From positions 62,001 to 126,000 of the forward strand of contig NZ_VYIX01000002.1 of assembly GCF_009755885.1 (NCBI RefSeq): a stretch of DNA of 64,000 nucleotides, in the 5' to 3' direction. The notes under the pieces are model-generated. The model was not told the DNA's origin. It saw nothing but the letters and a program-made list of their open reading frames with translations, and made no database searches. A program made the translations under genes and the position numbers. Origin of the DNA: Brachyspira sp. SAP_772 (GTDB lineage Bacteria; Spirochaetota; Brachyspiria; Brachyspirales; Brachyspiraceae). Positions 44,072 through 51,255 of the stretch are shown here, piece by piece (positions within the stretch are counted from its first letter, which is position 1; each line of letters starts with the position of its first letter).

Positions 44072-45673
44072 TTAGCTCTCAGAATAGGTTAAAAGACTCT
44101 CCAACTTCTTCCTTCGCTCTTCTTGATCATATAAATAATTAGTTCGTTTTACATTCATCTTTGATAACTCTGCATCAACTGTTAAATGATTGTTTTCAAA
44201 CTTATAATTAATGCTCCTCACATTCATCTCTACAGTCTTAGAACCACAGTCAAAAAAACATATAAACTTCTCATAAAGTATATTGCTTCTCTCTGATGTT
44301 ATTATAATATTTCTCTTGTCATATCCTGAAACATCAAATAAAGCAAAACCATTTTTACAGTACTTTCTTTGTGTATGCTCTCCATCTTCAAGTTGAAGCA
44401 ATGCACTAACATTACTTTCTTTGTCTTCCAAACCATCAGAAAAAAATATAGCTATCTTTGTAATATTATAAACATGATTGCATACATCTTTATAATATTT
44501 GTCTATATCAGAAAGTTTTACGCTGTTTTGCTGTTTATAGTTTGGATATTTTCTTGTCTCTATTTCATTATCAATGTCTATTATATCGCTTGAATAAACT
44601 TCATTTAAATGGCTTTCTATAACTGTAAAATCATTGAAATCTATTACTTTATAAAAATTGTTTGTAGGCTTTAATATACACTCTACACATTCATTTATAT
44701 TAATACCTGTTAAATTATAATTTATGTTTTTTAGCTGAACACTCTCTTTCTTCTCTTGATTTGTTAAAAACTGATAAGCATATTTATAGGCAAGGTCATA
44801 ATTTTCAAGCTTATAATTAAGTTCAAAAATATCTGTTTTTATGCCTATCTCTTTTTCTAATGGTATGGCAGGATATAGTTTATCTGCACCAACTATTTTT
44901 GGAAGAGCTCTATAAACTTCTTTATCCTCTCCATTTTCATCTGTTATGCTGTCTTTCATTTTTATTATGTATCTGCTAACTAAATCTGAAGAGTCCTCTG
45001 TATATTCACTCTCTGAAAAATGATTATTATGCCAATTAAGTTTTTTAGTTGGAATATTAGAAAACTCTTTAAAATAAAATGTATTATTGATATCAACTCC
45101 CCAAGAGTAACTTTTTGATATATTCTCTTCTACTTCATCGAGTATATCAGAAACATTCTTTCCGCTAAAAGACATTGTTATTTGTTTATCATTATTTAAA
45201 TCGATGTTTTTCTCATCAAAAATTATACCCATCTCTTCTATTTTTTCTCTAAGAGATAAAACTACATCAAGAACTCCGCTAGTAGATTCTAAAATTAAAT
45301 CCCCCTGTATGTACTGATGAAGAAGCCTTCCCCATATAGGTATAACTGTAACATTCAAACCAGAATTATCTATGCTTTCAATATAGCCTACAAACTTTTT
45401 AGTGCCATTTAAAAAATATTCTACTTTATCATTTATATTTATATTATCTAATGGAATATTAAAACTTATTTTGCCAGAGCTTCCGCCTCTTTTATTTAAA
45501 TTAAACTCATAGGTTTTATAAAAATTTTCTGTATATATTATCTCTCTTTCAGTATAATATTTATTATTATAGTATGGGATTATTTTTATATAGCTTCCCG
45601 TTTCTTCAAATTTTTTGTACTCACTTGGAGGAAGCTTATATATACCGCTTAAAAAATGATAAGGCATAATCAT
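44072..45673 (-). CDS. GTA tail hub/baseplate-like protein (Hvp60-like)
   Basis: About 533 aa (~62 kDa) from the ATG at 45673, which has AAGGGGTG upstream and overlaps the previous stop (ATGA). A longer start at 45715 lies inside the upstream gene. The first half reads like a gp27/hub-type tail protein (KRGGSSGKISFNIPLDNININDKVEYFLNGTKKFVGYIESID; VSDILDEVEENISKSYSWGVDINNTFYF). It may correspond to VSH-1 Hvp60 (from memory). The C-terminal part is beta-rich. Confidence 0.72.
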   Translation of the reverse strand: MIMPYHFLSGIYKLPPSEYKKFEETGSYIKIIPYYNNKYYTEREIIYTENFYKTYEFNLNKRGGSSGKISFNIPLDNININDKVEYFLNGTKKFVGYIESIDNSGLNVTVIPIWGRLLHQYIQGDLILESTSGVLDVVLSLREKIEEMGIIFDEKNIDLNNDKQITMSFSGKNVSDILDEVEENISKSYSWGVDINNTFYFKEFSNIPTKKLNWHNNHFSESEYTEDSSDLVSRYIIKMKDSITDENGEDKEVYRALPKIVGADKLYPAIPLEKEIGIKTDIFELNYKLENYDLAYKYAYQFLTNQEKKESVQLKNINYNLTGININECVECILKPTNNFYKVIDFNDFTVIESHLNEVYSSDIIDIDNEIETRKYPNYKQQNSVKLSDIDKYYKDVCNHVYNITKIAIFFSDGLEDKESNVSALLQLEDGEHTQRKYCKNGFALFDVSGYDKRNIIITSERSNILYEKFICFFDCGSKTVEMNVRSINYKFENNHLTVDAELSKMNVKRTNYLYDQEERRKKLESLLTYSES

Positions 45674-46470
45674 ATTAAAACACCCCTTCTGTATCTTATA
45701 TAGGCATTTGTGCAAGTTTGATTGGTATCTAAATAAAATATATTATCTCCAACATTAAGCTCTGGCCTTATACCTTTATAATCATATACAATCCCATTTA
45801 CTTTTAAAACTTCTCCGTCAAAATCAACTGTGCATCTAGTGGCATTTATATTATTTATGTTGGCCTCTATACCGAAATTTTGCTTGTTTGCAAATAAGAA
45901 ATAAAGCTCATTTCCTATTATATTATCAAACTCCAAACTAAATGACACAGCAGTAGGAACTAAACTTAAAGATTTATAATATATATCCTGTTTATTTTCA
46001 TTTGTGATATTTAATTTATAGGTGTCTTCTTTTTGCCTTAGAAAAGTTTTGTCTAACGATTCAAGAGAAATGTTTATAACGCCTAAATTATTTATATATT
46101 TTACAGTGTATCCTCCAACAGAAGTCATTATATGTTCTGCCTCATAAATCTCATTTTCAAACTCTATTCTTATAAAATATCTATTTGAGTTATTTGAAAG
46201 AATCATAGTTGTATATTTTGTATATTGAGACTCTATTTTTATCCATTTTCCTAAATTATCTTTATATTCAAAAATAGGTATTGCAAAATCAAGCCTTCTC
46301 CCTGATGATATGATTCCTATACCAGATTTTATTGATGTGTATTTATTGCCTTCTATTGTTTTTAAGTCTAGTTTTATATCTGATAATTTTATCTGAGAAC
46401 TTAAATCTATTAAATCCAAAATTTCTTCATTATGTCCATTTCTAACAATTAACTTAAAATTATATGACAT
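45670..46470 (-). CDS. GTA distal-tail-type protein (Hvp28-like)
   Basis: 266 aa, about 30 kDa, in the position of distal tail proteins that precede the hub protein. It is beta-rich throughout (MSYNFKLIVRNGHNEEILDLIDLSSQIKLSDIKL...). GGAGAG precedes the ATG. It is the first gene of the tail-lysis module and lies 38 nt from the proposed GTA promoter. It may correspond to VSH-1 Hvp28 by size. Confidence 0.68.
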   Translation of the reverse strand: MSYNFKLIVRNGHNEEILDLIDLSSQIKLSDIKLDLKTIEGNKYTSIKSGIGIISSGRRLDFAIPIFEYKDNLGKWIKIESQYTKYTTMILSNNSNRYFIRIEFENEIYEAEHIMTSVGGYTVKYINNLGVINISLESLDKTFLRQKEDTYKLNITNENKQDIYYKSLSLVPTAVSFSLEFDNIIGNELYFLFANKQNFGIEANINNINATRCTVDFDGEVLKVNGIVYDYKGIRPELNVGDNIFYLDTNQTCTNAYIRYRRGVLI

Positions 46471-46508
46471 ATTCTCTCCAGATATGTTATTTTCTTATAT
46501 AATCTATG

Positions 46509-46531
46509 TAAAAAATATAAGTGATTATAAG
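46509..46531 (-). promoter_or_regulatory. Proposed GTA promoter/operator, tail module copy
   Basis: 23 bp identical to 37253-37275 and at the same 38-nt distance from the start codon (46470). Similarity continues beyond the identical core toward the gene (ATAATCTATG against ATAATATATA on the plus strand). Confidence 0.7.
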
Positions 46532-47002
46532 AATTGTTAATAAACTGTTGATAAGTGCATAACAATTATCAACTTACTAACTAAATTTTAAAATAAATTT
46601 TTTATAAATTTTATTTTTGAATTTATGAAATTTAGGAAATTAAATATTTGTTTATAATAAATAACTTATCAACATCTTATAAAATAGTTTTTTTAGTTTC
46701 TTCTTATATACAAAACTTATCAACATATTAACGCTATAATAATAACAATAAATTTTTAAAATTTAAAAATATATTATATTAATATATAAAAGCATCTAAT
46801 GGTTTAAAAATTGAATTCAAATTTAAAAAATTACTTAATGAATTCAATAATTAAATATGTTGATAAGTTGTTTATAATGTTGATAAGTTTAAATAAATAT
46901 TATAAATTCTTAATTAAAATTTACATTATAAATTTATAATATAAATTTATATTATAAATTCATTTTTTGAATTCAAAATTAGATTTTTTAAAATTTGTAT
47001 GT

Positions 47003-47008
47003 TATAAT
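47003..47008 (+). promoter_or_regulatory. Candidate -10 box of the ATPase/LuxR operon
   Basis: TATAAT lies 6 nt before the ATG at 47015. If used, transcription would begin at or near the start codon, giving a leaderless mRNA. This fits the absence of a ribosome binding site there. Confidence 0.4.
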
Positions 47009-47014
47009 AACAAC

Positions 47015-47755
47015 ATGAGAAAAACTCTTTATACTAATAAGAAAATAAAATTACTTATATCTAACATTATATATGATATACAAAACTATAATTTCACAAT
47101 ATCTAAATACGCAGAAAATATTGATAAAACTGAAGAAATAAAAGAAGATAAAGATTCAATTATAAGACAGTCTTTTCTCATAAATACTACTATGAAAGCC
47201 TTTAATGATTTTAATGATATAACACTTGGTAATTTATCATTAAATAAAAATATAGAGAATATAAATATATTAATGAGTAATGTAATAGATAATTGCTATA
47301 GTTTATTTATTTCAAAAAGAGTAAAAATAAAATTGGGTGAAGAGATAAGCAATAATTTTAATATTTTAATAGATAAAAATAAAATATCCAATTCTATATC
47401 CTATGTTTTTATGTTTATTTATAATTTAATAAAATCTAATAGTTTTATAGATGTAGCATATAGTTTTGTTAATTATGAAGATGAGAGATTTTTATTTTTT
47501 AGTGGGAATAGTTCTTTATTAAATTTTAGTAAAGATAATGTTCTTATAAGTATTAGTTTTGATTCTAATAATATACCTGAAGATATAAAAAGAAAGCTTT
47601 TCAAAACACCATTAATAAGTTATAATGGCAGACATTTTAATAATATATTTTTGTATACATCTTATTATATTATTAATAGGCATTCTGGAAATATTTGGTT
47701 TGACAACATAGGAAGTAAAACAAGAATAAATATTATATTTCCTATTAAAAAGTAG
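47015..47755 (+). CDS. GHKL ATPase-domain protein (histidine kinase-like, atypical)
   Basis: 246 aa from the ATG at 47015. A start at 46967 would extend into the A+T-rich box region. The C-terminal ~130 residues have a histidine-kinase-type ATP-binding layout: an N-box-like region SISYVFMFIYNLIKSN, then a possible G1-like SISFDSNNIPEDIKRKLF and a terminal YIINRHSGNIWFDN...GSKTRINIIFPI that is typical of HATPase_c ends. The N-box Asn and Gly boxes look degenerate and no phospho-acceptor His motif is obvious. The next gene, 4 nt downstream, is a membrane LuxR regulator, so the two may form an unusual signalling pair. It is divergent from the GTA. Confidence 0.65.
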   Translation: MRKTLYTNKKIKLLISNIIYDIQNYNFTISKYAENIDKTEEIKEDKDSIIRQSFLINTTMKAFNDFNDITLGNLSLNKNIENINILMSNVIDNCYSLFISKRVKIKLGEEISNNFNILIDKNKISNSISYVFMFIYNLIKSNSFIDVAYSFVNYEDERFLFFSGNSSLLNFSKDNVLISISFDSNNIPEDIKRKLFKTPLISYNGRHFNNIFLYTSYYIINRHSGNIWFDNIGSKTRINIIFPIKK

Positions 47756-47759
47756 GTTT

Positions 47760-48722
47760 ATGAATTATATATTTAATTATTTGCTTTTAATATTTTACTT
47801 ATTATCATTTATAATAGGTTTTTCAACTATATTTTATTCTATTGTATACTATATAATAGAGAGAGTTCTATGGCTTAAATATTATATAGTATTTTTATTT
47901 ACATTTGGCATATTAATTTTTATAAGAACTATAAGACTAATAACACTTTTAACGCTCCCTTCTTTTACTTCCAATAACATTTTTAATATGCTTTATTTCT
48001 TTATATTAACTTTAGCTATGGCATTGATGCTTTATTTTATACCTGCATTTTTATACAGGTTTTTAAAGATAAAATGGAGTCTAAAAACTAATTTATCTTA
48101 TTTAATTTTATCTATATTTTATTTTGTATTAAGTATTGTAGGAATACTTACATCATTTAATATATATATTTTATCTAGTATGATATTTTATGTATCTATA
48201 TTTTATTTATTAATAGTAGGATTTTTGAATTATAAAAATATAGAAGATAAAACTTTTAAGTTTATAGTAAAGGTTTTGGGTATAATAACTATATTAATTT
48301 ATCCTGTATTGATTTATCAATTAATTATTTATAGAAAAGAGTTTATGAATATAAACTCTATAGATGTAACTTTAATGCTATTTTATACATGGTGGAATTT
48401 AGTAATGTTAGGTTATTTTCTATGGTATTTTATAAGCATGATAAAGTCTAATAATAAAAGAATTTCTGATAGTTTATCTAATAATAATGATGAATCAGAT
48501 AATAATATTAAATTAGAAGAAAAGTTGGAAGAAAATGATTTTAATTTAACTAAGAGAGAAAAACAGATATTGTCTTATTTACTTTCAGGAAAAACTAATA
48601 AAGAAATATCTTTAATTTTTGATATATCATTAAATACAGTTAATAATCATGTAGCAAATATATATTATAAATCTGGAGTAAAAAACAGAGTAGAACTTGT
48701 AAATAAATTTTCTAAATATTGA
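47760..48722 (+). CDS. Membrane-bound LuxR-family regulator (7TM-HTH)
   Basis: 320 aa. Residues ~1-230 form about seven hydrophobic segments. A polar Asn/Asp/Glu-rich linker follows, then a C-terminal LuxR helix-turn-helix (about residues 258-318: LTKREKQILSYLLSGKTNKEISLIFDISLNTVNNHVANIYYKSGVKNRVELVNKF). The HTH contains all usual LuxR landmarks (TKRE, GKTNKEI, NTVNNHV). There is no receiver domain, so the signal is probably sensed in the membrane. It follows the ATPase gene by 4 nt. GTA control is a reasonable guess from position only. Confidence 0.83.
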   Translation: MNYIFNYLLLIFYLLSFIIGFSTIFYSIVYYIIERVLWLKYYIVFLFTFGILIFIRTIRLITLLTLPSFTSNNIFNMLYFFILTLAMALMLYFIPAFLYRFLKIKWSLKTNLSYLILSIFYFVLSIVGILTSFNIYILSSMIFYVSIFYLLIVGFLNYKNIEDKTFKFIVKVLGIITILIYPVLIYQLIIYRKEFMNINSIDVTLMLFYTWWNLVMLGYFLWYFISMIKSNNKRISDSLSNNNDESDNNIKLEEKLEENDFNLTKREKQILSYLLSGKTNKEISLIFDISLNTVNNHVANIYYKSGVKNRVELVNKFSKY

Positions 48723-48744
48723 ATATGAATGATTTACTATAAAA

Positions 48745-48771
48745 AATAGTAAGCTAATAAAGCTTACTATT
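48745..48771. terminator. Bidirectional rho-independent terminator
   Basis: Arms AATAGTAAGCT (48745-48755) and AGCTTACTATT (48761-48771) are perfect, with loop AATAA and U-rich flanks on both sides. It separates the convergent LuxR and flgM genes. Confidence 0.8.
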
Positions 48772-48803
48772 TAATAATTTTTTAACTAAAAATAAATTTA
48801 TTA

Positions 48804-49100
48804 TTATTCATCTATAGGCATAACATCTATAATAGAGTTAGCCAAAGAGTTTAGTACTTCTTTTCTTAAAGCACCGTCTTTCATGTACATTTCTAATCTT
48901 TTTTTAGCCTCAGCAACTTTTTCTTCTCTAATATCAGGAGATTGTTTAACTAACTCAACCAATCTTTTATTTTGCAAAGCTATTTTAGATTCATTAGATA
49001 TTTCAAGTCTATCAGAACCTAATTGAGATGTTTTATCTGAATATTTTACTTTAGAATTAAATTGTATATTTTGTGTGCCGCCTATTTTATCAATTGTCAT
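48804..49100 (-). CDS. flgM: FlgM-like anti-sigma-28 factor
   Basis: 98 aa from the ATG at 49100, which is preceded by AAGGAG at ideal spacing (a longer frame to 49256 runs inside rsmI and is rejected). MTIDKIGG at the start, SKIALQNKRLVELVKQSPDIREEKVAEAKKRLEMY and the C-terminal helix match FlgM, whose C-terminal half binds and blocks FliA until the flagellar hook is complete. It overlaps rsmI by 11 bp. The flagellin gene at 24.3 kb is a likely target of the system. Confidence 0.82.
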   Translation of the reverse strand: MTIDKIGGTQNIQFNSKVKYSDKTSQLGSDRLEISNESKIALQNKRLVELVKQSPDIREEKVAEAKKRLEMYMKDGALRKEVLNSLANSIIDVMPIDE

Positions 49101-49869
49101 AATTTGACTCCTTACATAATATATTTTCGGCATTAGCTTTGCATACTTTAGATTTTCTATTGTCAATAACGATGCAAAATTCTCCTTTATCAAGTATACT
49201 ATTATTGGTAAAAAAAGCAAGTATATTAGAAGCTTTGTCTCTTGTAATTTGTTCAAATTTTTTAGTTAGTTCTCTTCCGATAACAATGTAAGTATTTTCT
49301 CCAAATATGTTAACAATATCTTCTATGCATGATTTTATTCTATGAACAGATTCATATAGCACTATAATATTTTTTTCATTTGTATATAATTCTTTTAATT
49401 GATTTTTTCTTTTACCAGATTTATTTGAAAGAAAACCTACAAATAAAGTGTTGCCGGAAATACCAGAAGCAGATAGTAAAGTAGTAAAAGCAGATATTCC
49501 TCCAACAGGAATAATTTTAATGTTGTTCTCTATAGCCTTACTTATGATGCTTACACCGGGGTCACTTATACAAGGAGTACCAGCATCACTTACTATAGCA
49601 ACGGAGCTTCCATTTAGAATATTATTTATATATTCATTAATTTTTTTCTCTGTTGAGTGGCTATGGTAAGAATAAACAGTTTTTTTAATATTGTAAGCAT
49701 TTAGAAGTTTAAGAGTTACTCTAGTATCTTCTGCTAAAATGAAATCAACATTATTTAGTATTTTTAAAGCTCTTATAGTTATGTCTTCCATATTTCCTAT
49801 AGGAGTAGCAACCACGTATATAGCAGATTGTTTTATGTTTATGTTTTCATTTAAGTTAATATTTTCCAT
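49090..49869 (-). CDS. rsmI: 16S rRNA (cytidine-2'-O)-methyltransferase RsmI
   Basis: 259 aa. YVVATPIGNMEDITIRAL, ILAEDTR, SYHSHSTEKK, SDAGTPCISDPG and PVGGISAFTTLLSASG are all classic RsmI elements; it methylates C1402 of 16S rRNA. Normal length. It is located upstream of flgM on the same strand with an 11-bp overlap. A divergent paralogue is at 1.1 kb. Confidence 0.95.
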   Translation of the reverse strand: MENINLNENINIKQSAIYVVATPIGNMEDITIRALKILNNVDFILAEDTRVTLKLLNAYNIKKTVYSYHSHSTEKKINEYINNILNGSSVAIVSDAGTPCISDPGVSIISKAIENNIKIIPVGGISAFTTLLSASGISGNTLFVGFLSNKSGKRKNQLKELYTNEKNIIVLYESVHRIKSCIEDIVNIFGENTYIVIGRELTKKFEQITRDKASNILAFFTNNSILDKGEFCIVIDNRKSKVCKANAENILCKESNYDN

Positions 49870-49912
49870 GTATTTATTTTAATTTATAAAATATAATTTG
49901 CAATAGTTTAAA

Positions 49913-49928
49913 TGTTTCACATGAAACA
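49913..49928. promoter_or_regulatory. parS-like site 1
   Basis: TGTTTCACATGAAACA differs at one central base from the widely conserved ParB/Spo0J-binding parS site TGTTTCACGTGAAACA. It is in the 255-bp divergent spacer between rsmI and the cupin gene. Confidence 0.65.
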
Positions 49929-50040
49929 TTTTGCTTTATTTTTTAAATATAAATATTTAGAAAGATTAGTTATATAAATATTTATCTCTAAATTTAAATA
50001 TTAAAACAGTATAAATATTTATTAATTCATTTTCTAAATA

Positions 50041-50056
50041 TGTTTCACATGAAACA
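50041..50056. promoter_or_regulatory. parS-like site 2
   Basis: An identical 16-mer to the site at 49913, same orientation, with the start positions 128 bp apart. Two exact copies in one spacer make chance unlikely. Confidence 0.65.
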
Positions 50057-50124
50057 TTTTTAACCCCACCATTGCTAATTTTTAAAATGTTTTATCCGAA
50101 ATTTATAGCTAAGAGGATGATAAA

Positions 50125-50451
50125 ATGACTGAGCAAAAGTTTTACTATAAATCTAATACATTAAAAGAATTTAATTGCGATAACAATGACGAGAAATTAA
50201 TACATATCTTAAATAATAAAGGTTATAATATATACTCTATTAAACAAAAAACTAATCAGCTTATACCTTACCATGAACACCCATCTGAAGAAATGGTAAT
50301 AGTTTTAAGCGGTAAAATTAGATATGTAGTAGAAGAAGAAGTTGTAGACCTAGAAGAAGGGGATGTTATTAAAGTAAAACCGCATTCTATACACTCTATG
50401 ATTAGTGTTGCAGAAGAAGCTTATTCTAACCTATTATTAATATTTCTTTAA
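50125..50451 (+). CDS. Small cupin-domain protein
   Basis: 108 aa. A single cupin barrel: YHEHPSEEMVIVLSGKIRYVVEEEVVDLEEGDVIKVKPHSIHSM shows the two cupin motifs with metal ligands His-x-His-x3-Glu and a later His. Small cupins serve as isomerases, dioxygenases or ligand sensors; none can be chosen. Its 3' end overlaps the convergent nuclease gene's end by 4 bp. Confidence 0.82.
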   Translation: MTEQKFYYKSNTLKEFNCDNNDEKLIHILNNKGYNIYSIKQKTNQLIPYHEHPSEEMVIVLSGKIRYVVEEEVVDLEEGDVIKVKPHSIHSMISVAEEAYSNLLLIFL

Positions 50452-51251
50452 TTGTTAATTAATAGTTCATCTGTACTGCCTATTATATTTTCCGTATAGT
50501 CGCCATTACATATCTTATTAAAATCACAATACTCGCAGTGTGTGCCTACCCTTTTATCAAAAACTCTGTCGTATCTTATATCGTTTATTATTTCGTCAAA
50601 CCACTCACCTATATATTGTATTGATTCTTTTGTAAAGTCTATTGTATCGAATTTATCTTCATCAAAATGATAATATGAACCATTGGTTACTTTAAAGTTT
50701 AATGAATCTAATATAAAAGCATAAAGTTTAAGCTGAAGTGTTTTTCTCTCTCTTTCCGTATTATCTTCACCCAAATCATAATACTTGTTTGTTTTATAAT
50801 CCACTATCTGTAAACTACCGTCTGCAGATAAATCTATTCTGTCTATACGTCCAAATAATATATAATCTTTTATTTTTGTTTCTTTGTAGCTTTCTATTTG
50901 ATAAGGCACTTTTTGACCAAAAGAATTAAAGAAATTTGAAAGCATGTATAATCCCTTCTCTCCAAGCTCTTTCTCTTCTTCCCTGCTATTAAAAAAAGAC
51001 CTTATGCCGCTTCTCTTCCAAACCTCTCTAAATATGTTGTGCAAGCTATCTAAATTCCTCTCTTCAGCACGTAACTGATAAAACTCTTTGCAAGCTAAAT
51101 GTATAGCATTACCAAATATGAAATATACATTTACTCCCCTCTTATATTTTTTAAAAGGTTTCTCTATATAAGTGTATCTATACTTTCTCGGACAAAGTAA
51201 ATATGTGGACATACTATATTCGCTAAATCTTTGAAGTTTTTTTGATTCCAT
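50448..51251 (-). CDS. PD-(D/E)XK nuclease, RecB/Cas4-like with Fe-S cysteines
   Basis: 267 aa. QRFSEYSMSTYLLCPRKYRY at the N terminus with Cys20, GNAIHLACKEFY with the motif His, ILFGRIDRIDLSADGSLQIVDYKTNK with the catalytic Asp and DYKT, and a C-terminal cysteine trio (Cys239, Cys242, Cys248 in HCEYCDFNKICNG). These four cysteines bind a 4Fe-4S cluster in AddB, Cas4 and related nucleases. No CRISPR array or cas gene is nearby, so it is more likely a DNA-repair nuclease of the PDDEXK_1 group. It lies 4 nt after an ankyrin gene. Confidence 0.83.
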   Translation of the reverse strand: MESKKLQRFSEYSMSTYLLCPRKYRYTYIEKPFKKYKRGVNVYFIFGNAIHLACKEFYQLRAEERNLDSLHNIFREVWKRSGIRSFFNSREEEKELGEKGLYMLSNFFNSFGQKVPYQIESYKETKIKDYILFGRIDRIDLSADGSLQIVDYKTNKYYDLGEDNTERERKTLQLKLYAFILDSLNFKVTNGSYYHFDEDKFDTIDFTKESIQYIGEWFDEIINDIRYDRVFDKRVGTHCEYCDFNKICNGDYTENIIGSTDELLINN

Positions 51252-51255
51252 ATTT

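Larger units (their letters stand above)
46471..47014. other. A+T-rich control region with TTATCAACA boxes (candidate replication origin)
   Basis: 544 bp between the divergent GTA tail operon and the ATPase gene. It contains six 9-bp boxes TTATCAAC[A/T]: 46546-46554 (minus), 46566-46574 (plus, last base T), 46666-46674 (plus), 46717-46725 (plus), 46858-46866 (minus) and 46878-46886 (minus). Four share the longer form ACTTATCAACAT. They differ at one base from the E. coli DnaA box TTATCCACA. The stretch 46740-46985 is almost pure A+T with several GAATTC sites and would melt easily. No family A, B or C repeat is present. No dnaA gene is adjacent, so origin function is a hypothesis. Confidence 0.55.

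Noticed and set aside
44072-45715. Longer start for the tail hub gene
   Set aside because: The extra 14 codons overlap the upstream gene; the ATG at 45673 has a good binding site and the usual 4-bp overlap.
46471-47014. Phage attachment or integration site beside the GTA
   Set aside because: No integrase gene and no direct repeat flanking the cluster was seen; GTAs are not expected to excise.
48804-49256. Longer version of the FlgM gene
   Set aside because: The extension lies entirely inside rsmI in another frame; AAGGAG sits directly before the ATG at 49100, and FlgM homology starts there.
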